Shown piece by piece: positions 26,601 through 37,287 of a stretch of 64,000 bases of DNA. The number at the start of each line of letters is the position of its first letter. Positions within the stretch are counted from its first letter, which is position 1. Below the pieces are notes generated by a model. The model was given only the letters and a program-made list of their open reading frames with translations. It did not search any database and had not been told where the DNA came from. Made by a program: the position numbers and the translations under genes. The stretch comes from Gordionus sp. m RMFG-2023 (Eukaryota > Nematomorpha > Gordioida > Chordodea > Parachordodidae). The DNA lies in assembly GCF_954871325.1 (NCBI RefSeq), contig NC_088776.1, positions 5,029,985-5,093,984 on the forward strand, given 5' to 3'.

Positions 26601-29600
26601 GCGGATGCATTACAGCGAATACATTAAAGAGAATATATTAGAGCAGAAACATTGTCGCTAATGCTACAATGATTTATTTTTATTTTGACAAAATGGTTTA
26701 TATAATTATTATAATAAAGTATTAAAAATTCCTTTGCTACTTTGTTCATTTTTCCTACCTCCTTCCTTATAAATAGTGAAATTTTTCAATTAATTAAAAT
26801 TTTTTTTTGAATATTTGGAAACTATAATATTGTTACCTTTTGGGTGTTCCCGGGTAGTGTTGCTAAACGGCTCGAATTGAGCCGATTTTTAAAAACGGCT
26901 AACTCCATATTTTAGCCAGAAAAATATTGCCTATGTTTTGTCGCTAATCGATATCCAAACCTTTGTGCCATCTATGAGCAAAATATTCAGGCTCGCATAA
27001 TGTTTTACTAAATAATATATGAGTTAGCCGTTTTTAAATATCGGCTCAAATCGAGCCGTTTAACAACACTAGTTCCGGGTTCATAAATTTTTTTTCATCG
27101 GATTCCAATTTCTCTAGAGAAAGTTCTCTACTACTACTATATATTCTCTCATTTAGAAAGTTCATACCTTCTTTTCAAAAAAAAACTAGAGAACTCAGTC
27201 CTAATTGACGTTATTATGTTTATTTTTGGTTTATTTATATTTATACTTGGATTTACTTATAATGCATTGCGCGAGAATGACTTTTCGCGGTAAATGCATT
27301 TCGCGCCAAAAATTTTTTGCGATATAGTTATTTTAGTGTTGTTAATTGGTTGGTTATGTGAACCCCAGACCCGGGGTTTGGTTCTAAAAATCGACTAAAC
27401 CATCTCCGAGCATAGACCCGGGTTTCAGACCCAACAGTCGTAATCCTATCTACGTACATTAGAAATAAAGGGCTCTGATTTTTCTTAAATTTAAAATTAG
27501 AGGAGTCAAGGTGTACCGTTACACATTGTTAGGTAACAGCTAGAAATGTGAGTCCGATCAGATCAATTCGATTCCTATATCAGGATATCGGCTGATTCGA
27601 CTATATATTGGCAGTGTATCTATCAGCTGATTCAATTTTTTATACTAACATTATGATAAAAAAATGTCTATAAGGAAGAAGAATAGAATATTATGAACCA
27701 AAAGATAATACCAATAAAATAAATATGAATTTTTTTAAGGCAAATGAGTTATTCGAATTTCGAAAAGAATAGATAATTTTTATCCGCCATTTTGTATCGG
27801 CGTTGTATCCGATATTCTTAAAAAATACGAATGATCCAACCGGTGGGATCTTATATTAGAAGATGACACAATAGCTTGAATTTTTAGCCGATTCCAAAAG
27901 CGCTGAAACTTATTTTTATTAACTTATGCCTCAACCTCTATTCTTGAAAAGATAACTCAACATCTGAGAAGCGGGAATTAACTCTACACTTCATCTGATT
28001 ATCTGCCCTTGTAAATTTAGCCGAATTTGCCGATTATCACTTGTTAGACCTTGCGACCATTGACATCTTTTTTAAATTCTGACCTCCACACCAGGTGGTT
28101 AGTGATCAATGGGATGTAAGGAATAATGATTTCAATTTTTTTTTAAAAAAACATTTTTAATCGAACATCAGATTTAGCTGGTGCGAAAACGGAAATGTTC
28201 ATAACCACGAATCACGTCTAAATAGCACCATCATGAACTACCACGATAATAGCAATAATCGCCAACGTACTGTCGATCCCAATTCTAGTCCCCTACCTGC
28301 GGCGAATTTCGATCGCGACGTTAGCGAATGCAAGCGCTCCCAGAATACAAAGGAAATGGTTGGCAAACAGGTTACCAAGGTCCAAAGGAGGAATAGCACC
28401 AATTTAGGTCTCTACAAACTCGCTTCCGCCTCAACCAATCAAAGACGGTTTACCGCTACTAATAACGAGGAACAGCTGTCATCTGCCCAACACTCCATGA
28501 TCAATCCTTCTAATATACCTAATTTTAATAGGGTGCCTCAAAATCAAAGTTTTTGTCTTCAATTAATTTTTTCTTGGCTTATTTTATTCGTTTAAATTAA
28601 AAAAAAATTTGCATTAATAATTGATTGTTAAAAATTATAATTGAGAGTGGGAGAAAGAGATTTTTATATGAGGATATCTAATAGTTGAACCCATTCATGT
28701 CAAAATTTTTTAATCGAAATTTGACCTCGTTAATATTAAGCGCGAATCTCTCAAGTGGCGCGACACGCATTGCTGGGTATTTTTCAAAAAAAAACGAGCA
28801 AATAGGCGATTTATAATGATCGCGCTACGCGACGAAATGAACGCATTCGTTAATTGGATTATAAACCTTACCTATTATTCTCTTTTTTTTTGATAAATTA
28901 CCCAACGATGCGTGTCGCGTCGCTTACGCGATTCGCGCTTACTTTTAAAAAAACCGAGATTTCACATTGATTTTGCTAAGCTCGGACCCATGGTTCCAAA
29001 TTCATAAACTCTTTTGGATTTGGTAAAGGATCCCCTAGTAATTTTTCTAACCACTCTATATTTTCTTTTATTTAGTCCTAGTGGATCATTTGTCCAACGA
29101 AATCATCGATGCCCGATATCAGAATACTGATAATTTCAGATACCTCATGTCCAATGTATCGCCCGTCAAGTGAGTTTATATATAATATTTATCTTCTCAC
29201 TATTATTAGTGCGATCGAAGGAGGGGGGGGGTAGCACCATTTGCTTCCATTATCTTTCAGAGGGTCGAAAAAATATTTTTATCCTAAAATTAAGTTGAGT
29301 TTAACATTTTGCATTGTTAAATTGTAATTAGGAAACTATAATTATAAATTCCGATAAAGAATGATGAATGTCATTATAGGGTTGACCAAAAAATCGCGAT
29401 TTTTTTAAAATAAATAAAAAATTTTCACGATTTTTTTTTTGATTTAAATCAAATGTATAATTAAATAAATTTTACTATATACCCTATAGGAAAATAACTT
29501 TTTTTTTCGTAAAATAATTTAAGTAACATGCATTCTTTTTATTTTACTAAACATCTTCTTTTTTTTTCCTCCATGTGAAATTTACGCGTAAAAAAGTCGT

Positions 29601-32145
29601 TATAAAATTATATTTTGATGCTTATAAATGTTTAATTATAAACTAATTAATATTCGTACGTTACACAGTATCCGAATCAAAGTACCAACAAAAAATTGTT
29701 ATATTATTTTGAAGCATCATAGTGCGCACAAAGGCAGCGTTTCAACGCAGCCTTCCAAAACGCGAATACAAAAAACGTAAACACAGCTATGTTTAAATAG
29801 AAATTTAAACGTTAATTTTTATTTTTTTAATTACGAAACGTCTAAATTTATAACAAAAAAATGATGTCCAATTTAAACGAACCCATTTGAAATGCATTAT
29901 GTGCATTTTGAAGCGCTGCGTTGAAACGTTCAATTTGTGCGCACTATGACCTGTTACGACGACACGTTCATATAAAATATAGTTAAATGTGGTATAATTA
30001 AAATATTCGAAAATAATAATAATATTTATTTCAAATCAATTTTGCTTTAATCGTGTCGACTAGTTTCTTTCATACGATTTTTTTTTTAAATGCGTGAGAT
30101 TATTTAAATACAGTAAAACCTCTAAGCGAGGTAACCATACCATCCAAGTAACCGATTTGAGAGGGGGGAGATAAGGTTGTTTGCAGGCAGACCTTAAGTT
30201 CCACTTTCGCATTTACTCTTAACTGTCTTTTTTTTATCTCAAATAATTATAAATTTCAATGTTGCATATCATATTTAACCTACCCCCCCCCTTCCCCTCA
30301 TCTCGTTTTGAAGAAATAGTTATCAACCGCATCGCAACATTATCTACCCGCGCGATAAATTCGATAACCACAGCGGAAGCCTCCGTTTAAGTTACGCGTC
30401 TCAGAATCCGAACTTGAACTCGTCGCAAACTAAACCGCATATCCAACATTACCTAACTAACGGCGATAATATTGATATCAACAAAAATATAATTTCCTGC
30501 CAGGATAGCTCGACCCACGTTGTTAATGGTAAAATATTCGGTAACCGACTGCAAAATTCGATGACTTATAGACCAACCCCCCTCGTTAATTGCAATAAAT
30601 TTGCCGATATCCGTAAATTCATTTTTATTATTATTTTTGAAATGAAAATTGTATAAGAAATGGTTTCTCCTTTTTTTTGGATTAAGATTATAACAAAGTA
30701 AACTGTTTTAAAGTAATGTTCAGCGGGAACAAAGGGTGGGAATGTCAATTCGTTAAAGTTACATTAGTTAGTTACGTTTTTACTTTAAAATTAGTTACAA
30801 ATTATATTTATAGCACTTGGTACATAACTGGTTAGAGTTACATGTTTATGTAGAAATTGGTCAATATGATACCTAGAATTATTTGGGGGTCTTACTCTTA
30901 CCTTTAAGTTTGAAATGGCGAAAAATTTTATTTCCCGATATTCAAGAGAATTATTATAAAACGCTTGGCCACTTTTTTTTAAAAAGGAGAGGCCCGCAAA
31001 ATTTTAAAATCATTATAAAACAATGTTTTAACATAGTGAACGCATTAAATAGATTTCCGGGTTATTCTTAATCAAATCGTACAAAAAGGCCCGAAAATTA
31101 TTTATGGGGGGGGGCTATAATTAAGAGACCTTTATGATTGGGATGATATGGGTCTAATATTATATTTTATGGCAGGCCTGGGTTAAGGGGCTTAGACCTA
31201 GAAAAATTTTTAAATTTAGTTTAGTTTATTTAAAAAAACAGTTTGCTAACTTAAGGAAAATATTGCAATTTTTTTCTTCTGATAATAAATTTCAGTATTG
31301 TAAAACAAAATGGTTTGCCTGTATTACACTTAAATATTGTTTTTTTTTTCATTTAAATTCAATAAATTAAATTTTTGAATATTGGGGCTTGGGTAGAGTT
31401 TGCGATAAAATTTTTGGAACTTATTATAGGCTTGGGCCGAGCCTCTGGTTAAATAATTTTTTTACTGCGGATCTGGCCCAACTATGATCAAAATATTTGC
31501 GGTCCATGAAAATCTCTGATTTAGAAACAACTACAAAAAATTGTTTTTGATTTTTTTCAAAATATGTATCTAAGCGTTAATGTGTCCCGTCAACGTGTTT
31601 TTTTAATTTTCAACTTTAAAATCATTTTTAGAGCGCCTTTTTTGTTTTTTAAAATTTTTTAAAAATTTGATTTAATTCGGAAAATGAATTTCGGCATGTT
31701 CATAAAAACCTACTCGGTTAATATTTTTTAAGGGGAAAATTTGCCATGAAATTATTTGTTCTTCCGCAGATGTTTTATGTCAATCATAAATCTCTCGAAA
31801 TTTATCGATCGGCAACACTTGTCCGAATTTTATTAGGAATATAGTATTCTTAAATATGACAGAAATCTCGGGAAAAGTCAAACAAAAAAATTGGGCTTTA
31901 AAAAATGATTTAAATTTGAAAAAGACGTTGGAACGCTGTATATGTGTATTATATAAATTTTTTAAAAAAAAGGTGACAATCGCGTCAACGTTAGGAACTA
32001 CGCCCACTTTTCGCCTCCCGCTCTCACTAACGGCTCCCGCAATCGGCAACAATTTAGCCCTTCAAAAAATATCGATAAAAATCACCGATTTTTTAAGTTC
32101 GATAAACTCGTTTCCCATCACGACCCCAAACACTTATCCCCTTAG
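17582..32145 (+). CDS. MTSS1: MTSS/MIM-like I-BAR (IMD) protein gene, 11 exons, 5' end missing
   Basis: The family binds PI(4,5)P2 membranes and actin through an N-terminal IMD, bending membrane outwards. Seen here: eleven exons joined by GT-AG introns with agreeing phases give about 981 residues from the first visible exon to a TAG stop. The first six exons follow vertebrate MTSS1 helix by helix, with motifs such as FQHIADATTNTQ, LTRICLKHR, LEEWRKANNHLEKEHEK and RIQWFVEKALKPIL. A long Ser/Asn-rich linker follows, carrying RLSSISSRDSGFTSHD, which matches RLSSVSSHDSGFISQD of MTSS1 as I remember it. The last exons are Asn/His/Ser-rich. Not found: the first IMD exon(s) with the initiator, and the C-terminal WH2 motif usual in the family. 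The symbol marks family membership; MTSS2 would be the same ancestral gene. Confidence 0.88.
18486..18802. mobile_element. Fold-back MITE, family B (CAATGAC ends)
   Basis: Ends CAATGACATATAATA ... GTATACGTCATTG. Inner inverted motifs are CCTAGACTGACGAT / ATCGTCAGTCTA and GCCATTTTGGTTACCCAT / ATGGGTTACCAAAATGGC. About 317 bp, non-coding; lies in an MTSS intron region upstream of exon b. Confidence 0.85.
18857..18941 (+). CDS. MTSS-like exon b (IMD)
   Basis: Acceptor ...gactag, donor GGA|gtaaac; entry phase 1, exit phase 2. It encodes GSTYDVGASLTRICLKHR then CLDEKLKLFS, parallel to GGTREIGSALTRMCMRHR-SIEAKLRQFSS of MTSS1. Confidence 0.9.
19780..19871 (+). CDS. MTSS-like exon c (IMD)
   Basis: Entry phase 2, exit phase 1 with donor G|gtcttt. 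It encodes DVINQSLISDYHETLEEWRK then ANNHLEKEHEK, parallel to SALIDCLINPLQEQMEEWKK-VANQLDKDHAK. This is the strongest single family match in the window. Confidence 0.92.
20886..20960 (+). CDS. MTSS-like exon d (IMD basic helix)
   Basis: Phase 1 at both ends; acceptor ...aaatcatag, donor G|gttttt. It encodes DFKKYKCEIKKLKADINK then LSKKIQK, matching EYKKARQEIKKKSSDTLK-LQKKAKK. This lysine-rich stretch forms part of the membrane-binding face of the IMD. Confidence 0.9.
21404..21597 (+). CDS. MTSS-like exon e (IMD C-terminal helix)
   Basis: Entry phase 1 after ...tttaaag, exit phase 0 at CTG|gttttt. The product ends ENKYLKLALSQQKNRIQWFV-EKALKPIL, equivalent to EKQAVRKALIEERGRFCTFI-SMLRPVI. An ATG at 21,460 lies inside this exon and is unlikely to be the start, because the frame stays open upstream and upstream exons join in phase. 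Confidence 0.88.
22185..22345. mobile_element. Near-perfect fold-back element in an MTSS-like intron
   Basis: Arms of about 65 bp (AGTGTTGTGATGATTTAATG ... CATTAAATCATCACAACACT) with a ~35-bp loop. Arms differ by a few bases only. It shares the GTGTTGT start with MITE family A but not its interior. Confidence 0.88.
23418..23573 (+). CDS. MTSS-like exon f (end of IMD and first linker)
   Basis: Phase 0 at both ends; acceptor ...aatcgtag, donor AGA|gtttaa. It begins DSECDLSDELLKIKESTLDL, which continues the IMD end (EEEISMLGEITHLQTISEDL in MTSS1), then a cysteine-containing linker (CGKDQTVCRACPPNP). Reading through the donor gives a stop after one codon, so a short intron-retained form is possible. 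Confidence 0.85.
23718..23930. mobile_element. Fold-back element related to family B
   Basis: Inverted arms AATCAGCTGTGGCACGCCAT-TTTGG and CCAAAATGGCG-AATAACCAGCTGATT; lies in an MTSS intron. Confidence 0.7.
24850..25024. mobile_element. Fold-back MITE, family A, just upstream of the large MTSS-like exon
   Basis: Degraded copy (ATGTTGTTAAACG ... GTTTAACAACAC-TA). It ends 45 bp before the exon acceptor at 25,069, so little room is left for the host branch point and pyrimidine tract. Confidence 0.78.
25070..26403 (+). CDS. MTSS-like large linker exon with DSGxxS motif
   Basis: A 1.33-kb exon, entry phase 0 after ...cctcaaag and exit phase 2 at AG|gtttta. It encodes about 444 residues of low-complexity Ser/Asn/His-rich sequence. 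Its one clear conserved block, RLSSISSRDSGFTSHD near 25,735-25,785, contains DSGFTS, a DSGxxS phosphodegron. A run of five prolines lies near 26,050. An ATG at 25,175 gives a long open frame, but the frame is already open from 25,070 and joins the IMD exons in phase. Confidence 0.9.
26857..27069. mobile_element. Fold-back MITE, family A (TA target)
   Basis: Full copy with terminal inverted repeats beginning GTGTTGCTAAACGGCTCG and ending CGAGCCGTTTAACAACAC, flanked by TA on both sides. The inner arms carry CGGCTAACTC.ATATTTTAGCC. About 213 bp, no coding capacity. TA duplication and TIR layout suggest mobilisation by a Tc1/mariner-type transposase. It lies in an MTSS intron. Confidence 0.88.
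28172..28548 (+). CDS. MTSS-like exon h
   Basis: Acceptor ...cgaacatcag with entry phase 2 matches the AG left by the previous exon. Donor A|gttttt, exit phase 1. It encodes about 125 polar residues (starts FSWCENGNVHNHES) with no domain I recognise. Confidence 0.8.
28738..28942. mobile_element. Fold-back element, CpG-rich arms
   Basis: AAGCGCGAATC...GGCGCGACACGCAT at the left mirrored by ATGCGTGTCGCG...GATTCGCGCTT at the right. Confidence 0.8.
29076..29169 (+). CDS. MTSS-like exon i
   Basis: Pyrimidine-rich acceptor ...ttttatttag and consensus-like donor AA|gtgagt. Entry phase 1, exit phase 2. It encodes ILVDHLSNEIIDARYQNTDN and then FRYLMSNVSPV. Confidence 0.85.
29718..29948. mobile_element. 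Fold-back element (CATAGTGCGCAC), copy 1 only
   Basis: Arms CATAGTGCGCACAAAGGCAG and GTGCGCACTATG with GCGTTTCAACGCAGC / GCTGCGTTGAAACG inside. Absent from the aligned site of duplication copy 2. Confidence 0.8.
30320..30612 (+). CDS. MTSS-like exon j (inside segmental-duplication copy 1)
   Basis: Acceptor ...gaagaaatag, entry phase 2; donor C|gtaaat, exit phase 1. About 98 Asn/His/Ser-rich residues, fully open (starts YQPHRNIIYPRDKFDNHSG). A decayed second copy lies at 43,812-44,095. That this copy stays open while the other does not is evidence that it is the one in use. Confidence 0.87.
31973..32145 (+). CDS. MTSS-like last visible exon
   Basis: Acceptor ...aaaaaaaag with GT completing an Arg codon (phase 1). 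It encodes DNRVNVRNYAHFSPPALTNG and ends LVSHHDPKHLSP-stop. The TAG overlaps a possible donor (TA|gtgaaa at 32,144/32,145), so splicing to a further exon, perhaps one with WH2, cannot be excluded. A decayed copy is at 45,343-45,485. An AATAAA occurs near 32,725. Confidence 0.8.
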
Positions 32146-33080
32146 TGAAAGAGGCCTGGAATAATGAATCTCGAATCTACTACAATTTATTTATTTATTT
32201 TTAAAAAAAAATGTATATAGTATACAATATGTATATCTATCTAAAACGTTTATATATCTACCTAACCAAATATAGACCATAGAAAAATTGAACACTTTTA
32301 TCATTTTCTAAATATAATATGTCGCGCATTTACAACTTTTAAAACAGAATTCCTATTAAATCTTTATAATTAGATAAATTTTTTTTTATAAGTTATTTTT
32401 TTCTTCCTCTTTCCTTAAATATAAATATTCGATAGAGTAAACTAATTGCATTTGTTTTTTACCGGAAGCATTAACTTTTACATTACATTTTAGACACTTA
32501 ATTACATCTCTTTTCAAGTACTATTTTTAAAGTATTAAATTATTTTTTTTATTATTAAATAAGATGATAATTAGATTTTATACCAAGCAAAAAACAAAAA
32601 ACTATAATAAATATAAAATATATTCAAATTAATTTATGCATTATTTTTATAATATTTTTTATTTAAAAGACTTTATATATGTATGTAATCTCGGAAGTTA
32701 TGATTTTAATCTGAACGATTTTGATACAATAAATTAATTTTTTAAAAAATTCATTTATTTCCCCATTTGTTATAGAATTCAAAAAAAAATTAACATAAAT
32801 TTAATGGTTATATTTTTTAAAAAAAAATCTAAATTACCGTTTAGTTTATACTTATATACAAATATTTTTAAACCATAAATAATATAAAATATATTTTAAA
32901 GTATTATTATAAAATAATAATAATAATATTTATATTATAATTTTATAACTTATATTAATAATTCGAGAAAATAAATAAATTTTTTTTTTCAAAAAAAAAC
33001 TCACTTAATTTACTCAAAAACAAATTAGCAAACATTTAAGTTTCCATTTTAAAATTTTGGTTTAAACTAAGAACCAACGC

Positions 33081-33483
33081 GGTTAATGATGCTTACTACC
33101 TTAAGGTACTACCTATCAAATTTGAATTTTGTTTATTTTTTATTTGGATAGGCACTACCAAATATATTTATAATATATATTTGAAAAATCGTGATTTTAG
33201 GAAAGCCTCTATGGCCTAGTAGGCAAGAGCTTCGCTTCCTGATCCCATTGTCGCGGGTTCGAATCCCGGGAATGGTCATGTTTTTTTCTTAATCTAACTT
33301 GCGTGGTTCTATCCTTGGGGGGATGTTATGTAGGAGGCTGGACTCGACCACGTGATTCCGTTATAATATATTAAATAATAAGGGTCTTATTACATTTTAA
33401 TAAATTTTTGATCGGTATTTAGCAAATTAGGTTGGTATTTAGAATATTTCCATACATTCACTTGGTAGTAAGCATCATTAACC
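33081..33483. mobile_element. TIR element enclosing a tRNA-like sequence, copy 1 only
   Basis: Perfect 20-bp TIRs GGTTAATGATGCTTACTACC / GGTAGTAAGCATCATTAACC, flanked by the direct repeat AACGC (8 bp, ACCAACGC, if the repeat is read into the TIR). The aligned part of duplication copy 2 is about 460 bp shorter, consistent with absence there. Confidence 0.82.
33205..33290 (+). ncRNA. tRNA-derived Pol III unit (SINE head or tRNA pseudogene)
   Basis: Box A TGGCCTAGTAGG (33,212) and box B GGTTCGAATCC (33,256) match the Pol III consensus at the usual spacing, and a T7 terminator starts at 33,281. The T-stem pairs in four of five positions, but acceptor and anticodon stems pair poorly, so this is not a working tRNA. 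It sits inside the TIR element. Confidence 0.7.
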
Positions 33484-33934
33484 AACGCCCAAAAATGTGA
33501 AACTTGATTTAGCAGCTGATTACGAAGTGTAATTAGCGTTTTAATAAAAGAAATCTTTCATATAACCCTTTGGTATCTTTCATTATAAAAATAAGATAAA
33601 ATTGTATCCCACCCCCAAATAATAGAATTTTTTAATAAGAGATCTCCTAATTTAATTTTTCCACCCGCTAAGGTATTTTCAAAAAATACTCGAGGTTTCG
33701 CTACAAAGGATAGGTACTACTTTTTTTTCCACAACGGTACGCGGTACGAAATTTTTCTGAAATTGTTAATGCAGTGTTGATTCTTTGTTATATATAAGTA
33801 TAGTATATTTATCTATATATATTTTAAAAAATAGAATATTATATATAATGGCTACCTGGCATTATGCTTAATTAGGCAATATGTATAACATTTTATAAAT
33901 GCCTGAAAATCTATAGGGTTGTTAGGTATTTTAC

Positions 33935-34370
33935 CATGTTAGAATACAGTTCAAGCAAAAAATGATTTAAAGTTGGAAAATGGTGAAATAATTTTGAAGA
34001 TCAGATTTTTTCCAGTAAGATGAGAATGCTGGGGTAACAAGAAAGGATAAGGTGCGAAGTACAATACTAGAAAGTTTGAAAGGTAGTGCCCATTAAGACT
34101 AAGATATTGGTAAACAGACTTAGGTGGTATGGGCACACAATGAGAAGGCCTATAAACTACATAGGAAATAAGGTTGAGAGTTTGGAAATGATGGGCAAAC
34201 GTAAAAAAGGAAGGCCAAAACTTCAATGGAGCCATAAAGTTAGAGCCAATATGAAGAAGTATAAATTAGATAAAAGAGATAGTATGAATAACATAAATTG
34301 GAGACAGATATTGAAGGAGCTTACCACCAGAAAAGGTGAAAGCTAAAGAGAAAAAAAAATATGTAGAATA
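33935..34370 (+). mobile_element. LINE ORF2 C-terminal fragment
   Basis: It encodes RLRWYGHTMRRPINYIGNKV and MMGKRKKGRPKLQWSHKV, the W-GH--R-P----KRKKGRPK--W tail common at the end of non-LTR retrotransposon ORF2. A natural stop is followed by an A-rich stretch at 34,350-34,357. The aligned part of duplication copy 2 is about 420 bp shorter, so this insertion is probably later than the duplication. Confidence 0.8.
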
Positions 34371-34514
34371 CTTATCTATCCTATCCTAATCCTTTTGAGT
34401 TATTTTTTTTAAATTTATATATAAATAAAGATTATATGGATCGGGCTTATTAATCAGCGCAAATACACGTATTGCCAGACTATGCACATTGCCGATAACT
34501 TGTATGTCATGACT

Positions 34515-34715
34515 TACGCAATTTCCATCTGATTGGGCTCCGTATTTTTTTCCTATTGACACAAACTCTTCATATTCGATAAAGATTCTATATAGATGTA
34601 TTCATGTATTTTTTTTAATACTTGCACATTTTGTAAGAAAAACAGTTATTGCTGGTTCATTGCTTGTAGTATCCTTACAAACGTTTAGAACTGTGCTGCA
34701 GATCATCATTTAAAC
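34515..34715 (-). pseudogene. Orphan copies of M13-like exon 16 and C-terminus
   Basis: At about 34,680-34,713 the minus strand reads SLNDDLQHSSKRL after a good acceptor (ttccccccag), then closes with stops. At about 34,518-34,582 it reads EEFVSIGKKYGAQSDGNC, parallel to the LSNNEEFV remnant of copy 2, with one base lost between LSN and EEF. Confidence 0.65.
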
Positions 34716-35184
34716 TCTGGGGGGAAAAAATGATTTGATATTATTTTTACCTAAAAAATATATAAATCTACTTGATAGCTTATGCTGCTTGATATATGTA
34801 GTATTACGACTAATTGTATTATCAGCTCGAGTTCTCCTTCTTAAGATATTTTTTTTGAAAATATATATATCAAAATATAATTTAATTAATATGTTAAATT
34901 TTAAGTGAGCCTGAATATCACCGCTTTCCCTTCCTTCACTCAGGGCTTCTAACCAGAAAGCTTCCACGGGTCTCTCGTGCAGTTCCTGAAGCTAGATAAA
35001 ATTTTGATCCGTCCGGGTTCAGAAATATAAATCAATTTTCTTAAACATTTAGACCGTTCAATTAACAGGATTATTGATGATGATACTCGATATTTTTAAA
35101 AAAGCGCATGGTTAATAACGAGACATTACATATGAAACAAAAAAAAATTGAATTCAAAATATAATTTCAAGATATCTATTTATC

Positions 35185-35328
35185 AGAGTTGTTAAAAGAT
35201 ACTTAATTTTTAAATGGATCTAGATACAGATACAACGTCTAAAATAATATCTAGATGCAGATTATTTAATCAAAAATCTATCTAGATACAGATACCACAT
35301 TTTTATATCTAGATCCTTTAACAACTCT
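35185..35328. mobile_element. Small fold-back element
   Basis: AGAGTTGTTAAAAGATA ... TATCTAGATCCTTTAACAAC-TCT, about 144 bp, with several TCTAGATACAGATAC internal repeats. Confidence 0.72.
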
Positions 35329-35545
35329 GCTATTTATAAAAAAATTTATGATCGCATTCGCTTGGAATACCTGTCTTATGAAATTTAGACAATTACGATG
35401 TTAACCTTTAGAATCATTTATAATTTATATGGAAAAATCTAATATAAATTATTCTAAGTTTAAAAGTTAGTAGAAAAATGTGCAGAATAAGTCAGAGTTC
35501 CTCTATACTTCAACAAGCAAAATAAAATATAAAGGGATTCAATTG

Positions 35546-35746
35546 GTGTTGTTTAAACGACTCGATTCGAGCCGATTGTTAAAAATGGGCCAACTCAATA
35601 ATTTATTCAGGAATAATAATACACAAAAGCCTGAAAATTTTGCTCATAGATGTCACAAAAGGGTCTAGAAATCAATTAACGAAATCTCGGGGCTTTTGGC
35701 GATATTTCTTCTGGCTATAAATTCTAATTAGCCGTTTTAACAACAC
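35546..35746. mobile_element. Fold-back MITE, family A, degraded
   Basis: GTGTTGTTTAAACGACTCGA at the left; GCCGTTTTAACAACAC-TA at the right. Confidence 0.75.
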
Positions 35747-37287
35747 TAGATTCGATTATAAAAATGACTATACAGATGATGTATATCCACGAGGTTACCA
35801 TCCCGTTTAAATAAATTACCTTAAACCCGAACCGAACCCATTTTTAAACCTTAAATTGGTTGGCGGAAGTGGAGGAAAAAATATTCGGATCTTAACTCGA
35901 ATTCCTTAGAACCGAGTTTTAATTTTATTTTTTTTTAAAGCAAAATTTAAAAATAGTGTTTTATTTCATTATCATCTAGCGTTTCCTTTGTAAACATTTG
36001 ATACGAGAAAACCACTTCCTTTTCAAATTATAATAGTCTAAAATGATTTATAAATAAAGAGAAGAAAGAAAAGTTTTTTTAAAAAAAAATACACTAAATA
36101 CATTTTTGTAAAATAAATGAATATATTAATGTTTCACATGGGATATGGGAATCTTTTGGGATTCGGTATCTCAATAATCTGATTTGGCCGGATGTTCTGG
36201 CATGTGTGAGTGTGCGCATTGTGAATTTCGGACAATTCAGCCGGAAACTATCCGTCAAATCAGATTTTTCCTACCCCCCCCCCTCCCTTCTAAGTACTGT
36301 TTTAAATTGAAAGAGCTGGATCTCCATGGAATTCGTTCGTAGTCCTATTTTCGACATTTTATGAATAGTTATTACGTTACGTACAATCCGTGTCGGTAAA
36401 ATAGCCACATACTAAAAAAAATTATTTCTATTTGTTTTAAGTAAAATAAATTTATATATATTTGAGGGCTGATGTAGGTTAGTGGAAAATAAAATATGTT
36501 AGACATGAGCCAAGGCCTGATATTGGCTAGGGAGTACGTTTTAAAAATTTCTTGTTTTTTTTAATTTTTTTTTTTGTAAAGAAAAGATTTTCTATCTAAT
36601 TTTCCTAAATCGAGTGTGTTGCAATATGACCTGCGGACTCACGCCCCCCCCCCCCAGCTTACCATTTTTTAGACGATTTTACCTCTCCCACCAATTTTTG
36701 ACGGCGTGGTGTTTTTATAAATATCTTCAATACAAAAAAACTTGTATACTAGCTTCAATTTCATTTTATAATTATTACAATGGTAGCTATGATATAGCCT
36801 ATTATATAAATACACCCTACATAAACATCGAATTCATTCATTCGTTTTTAATTGTTTTATAGATTTAAATGAACGCATTATGAAATTTATCTTCCATTTT
36901 TTTTTAACGAACGTATTATCTTTTCAAGCCGAGAGTAAACTAACCGAACAAACTTTTTTTTTACTACGTAATATTTAATCTATTTATTTTTTTATTACAA
37001 TTTTCAAAATTTTAACTTAATTTTAATTCACATTATTTTACCTTCTCAAGTGTAAATGAAACACTCTATCTTATAAAATTACTTAAGCTATATGTAATAG
37101 ACTTCTAATCTAATTGTCGAATAGTTTTAAAATTTTTCAAAAGACCTTAAGGGATAACTTCTAAGTATCAATATAAAAATTGGATCTTTTCTAAAATTAC
37201 TAAAATGAACGACGAACACTTACGAATTCTTTAAAAAAAAAAATTCTTAAACCTCTCCCAAAAATACTTATGTATGGGTTAAAGGTA

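Noticed and set aside
33205-33279. Functional tRNA gene
   Set aside because: Boxes A and B are good, but only about four of seven acceptor pairs form and the anticodon stem is poor; treated as a tRNA-derived element.
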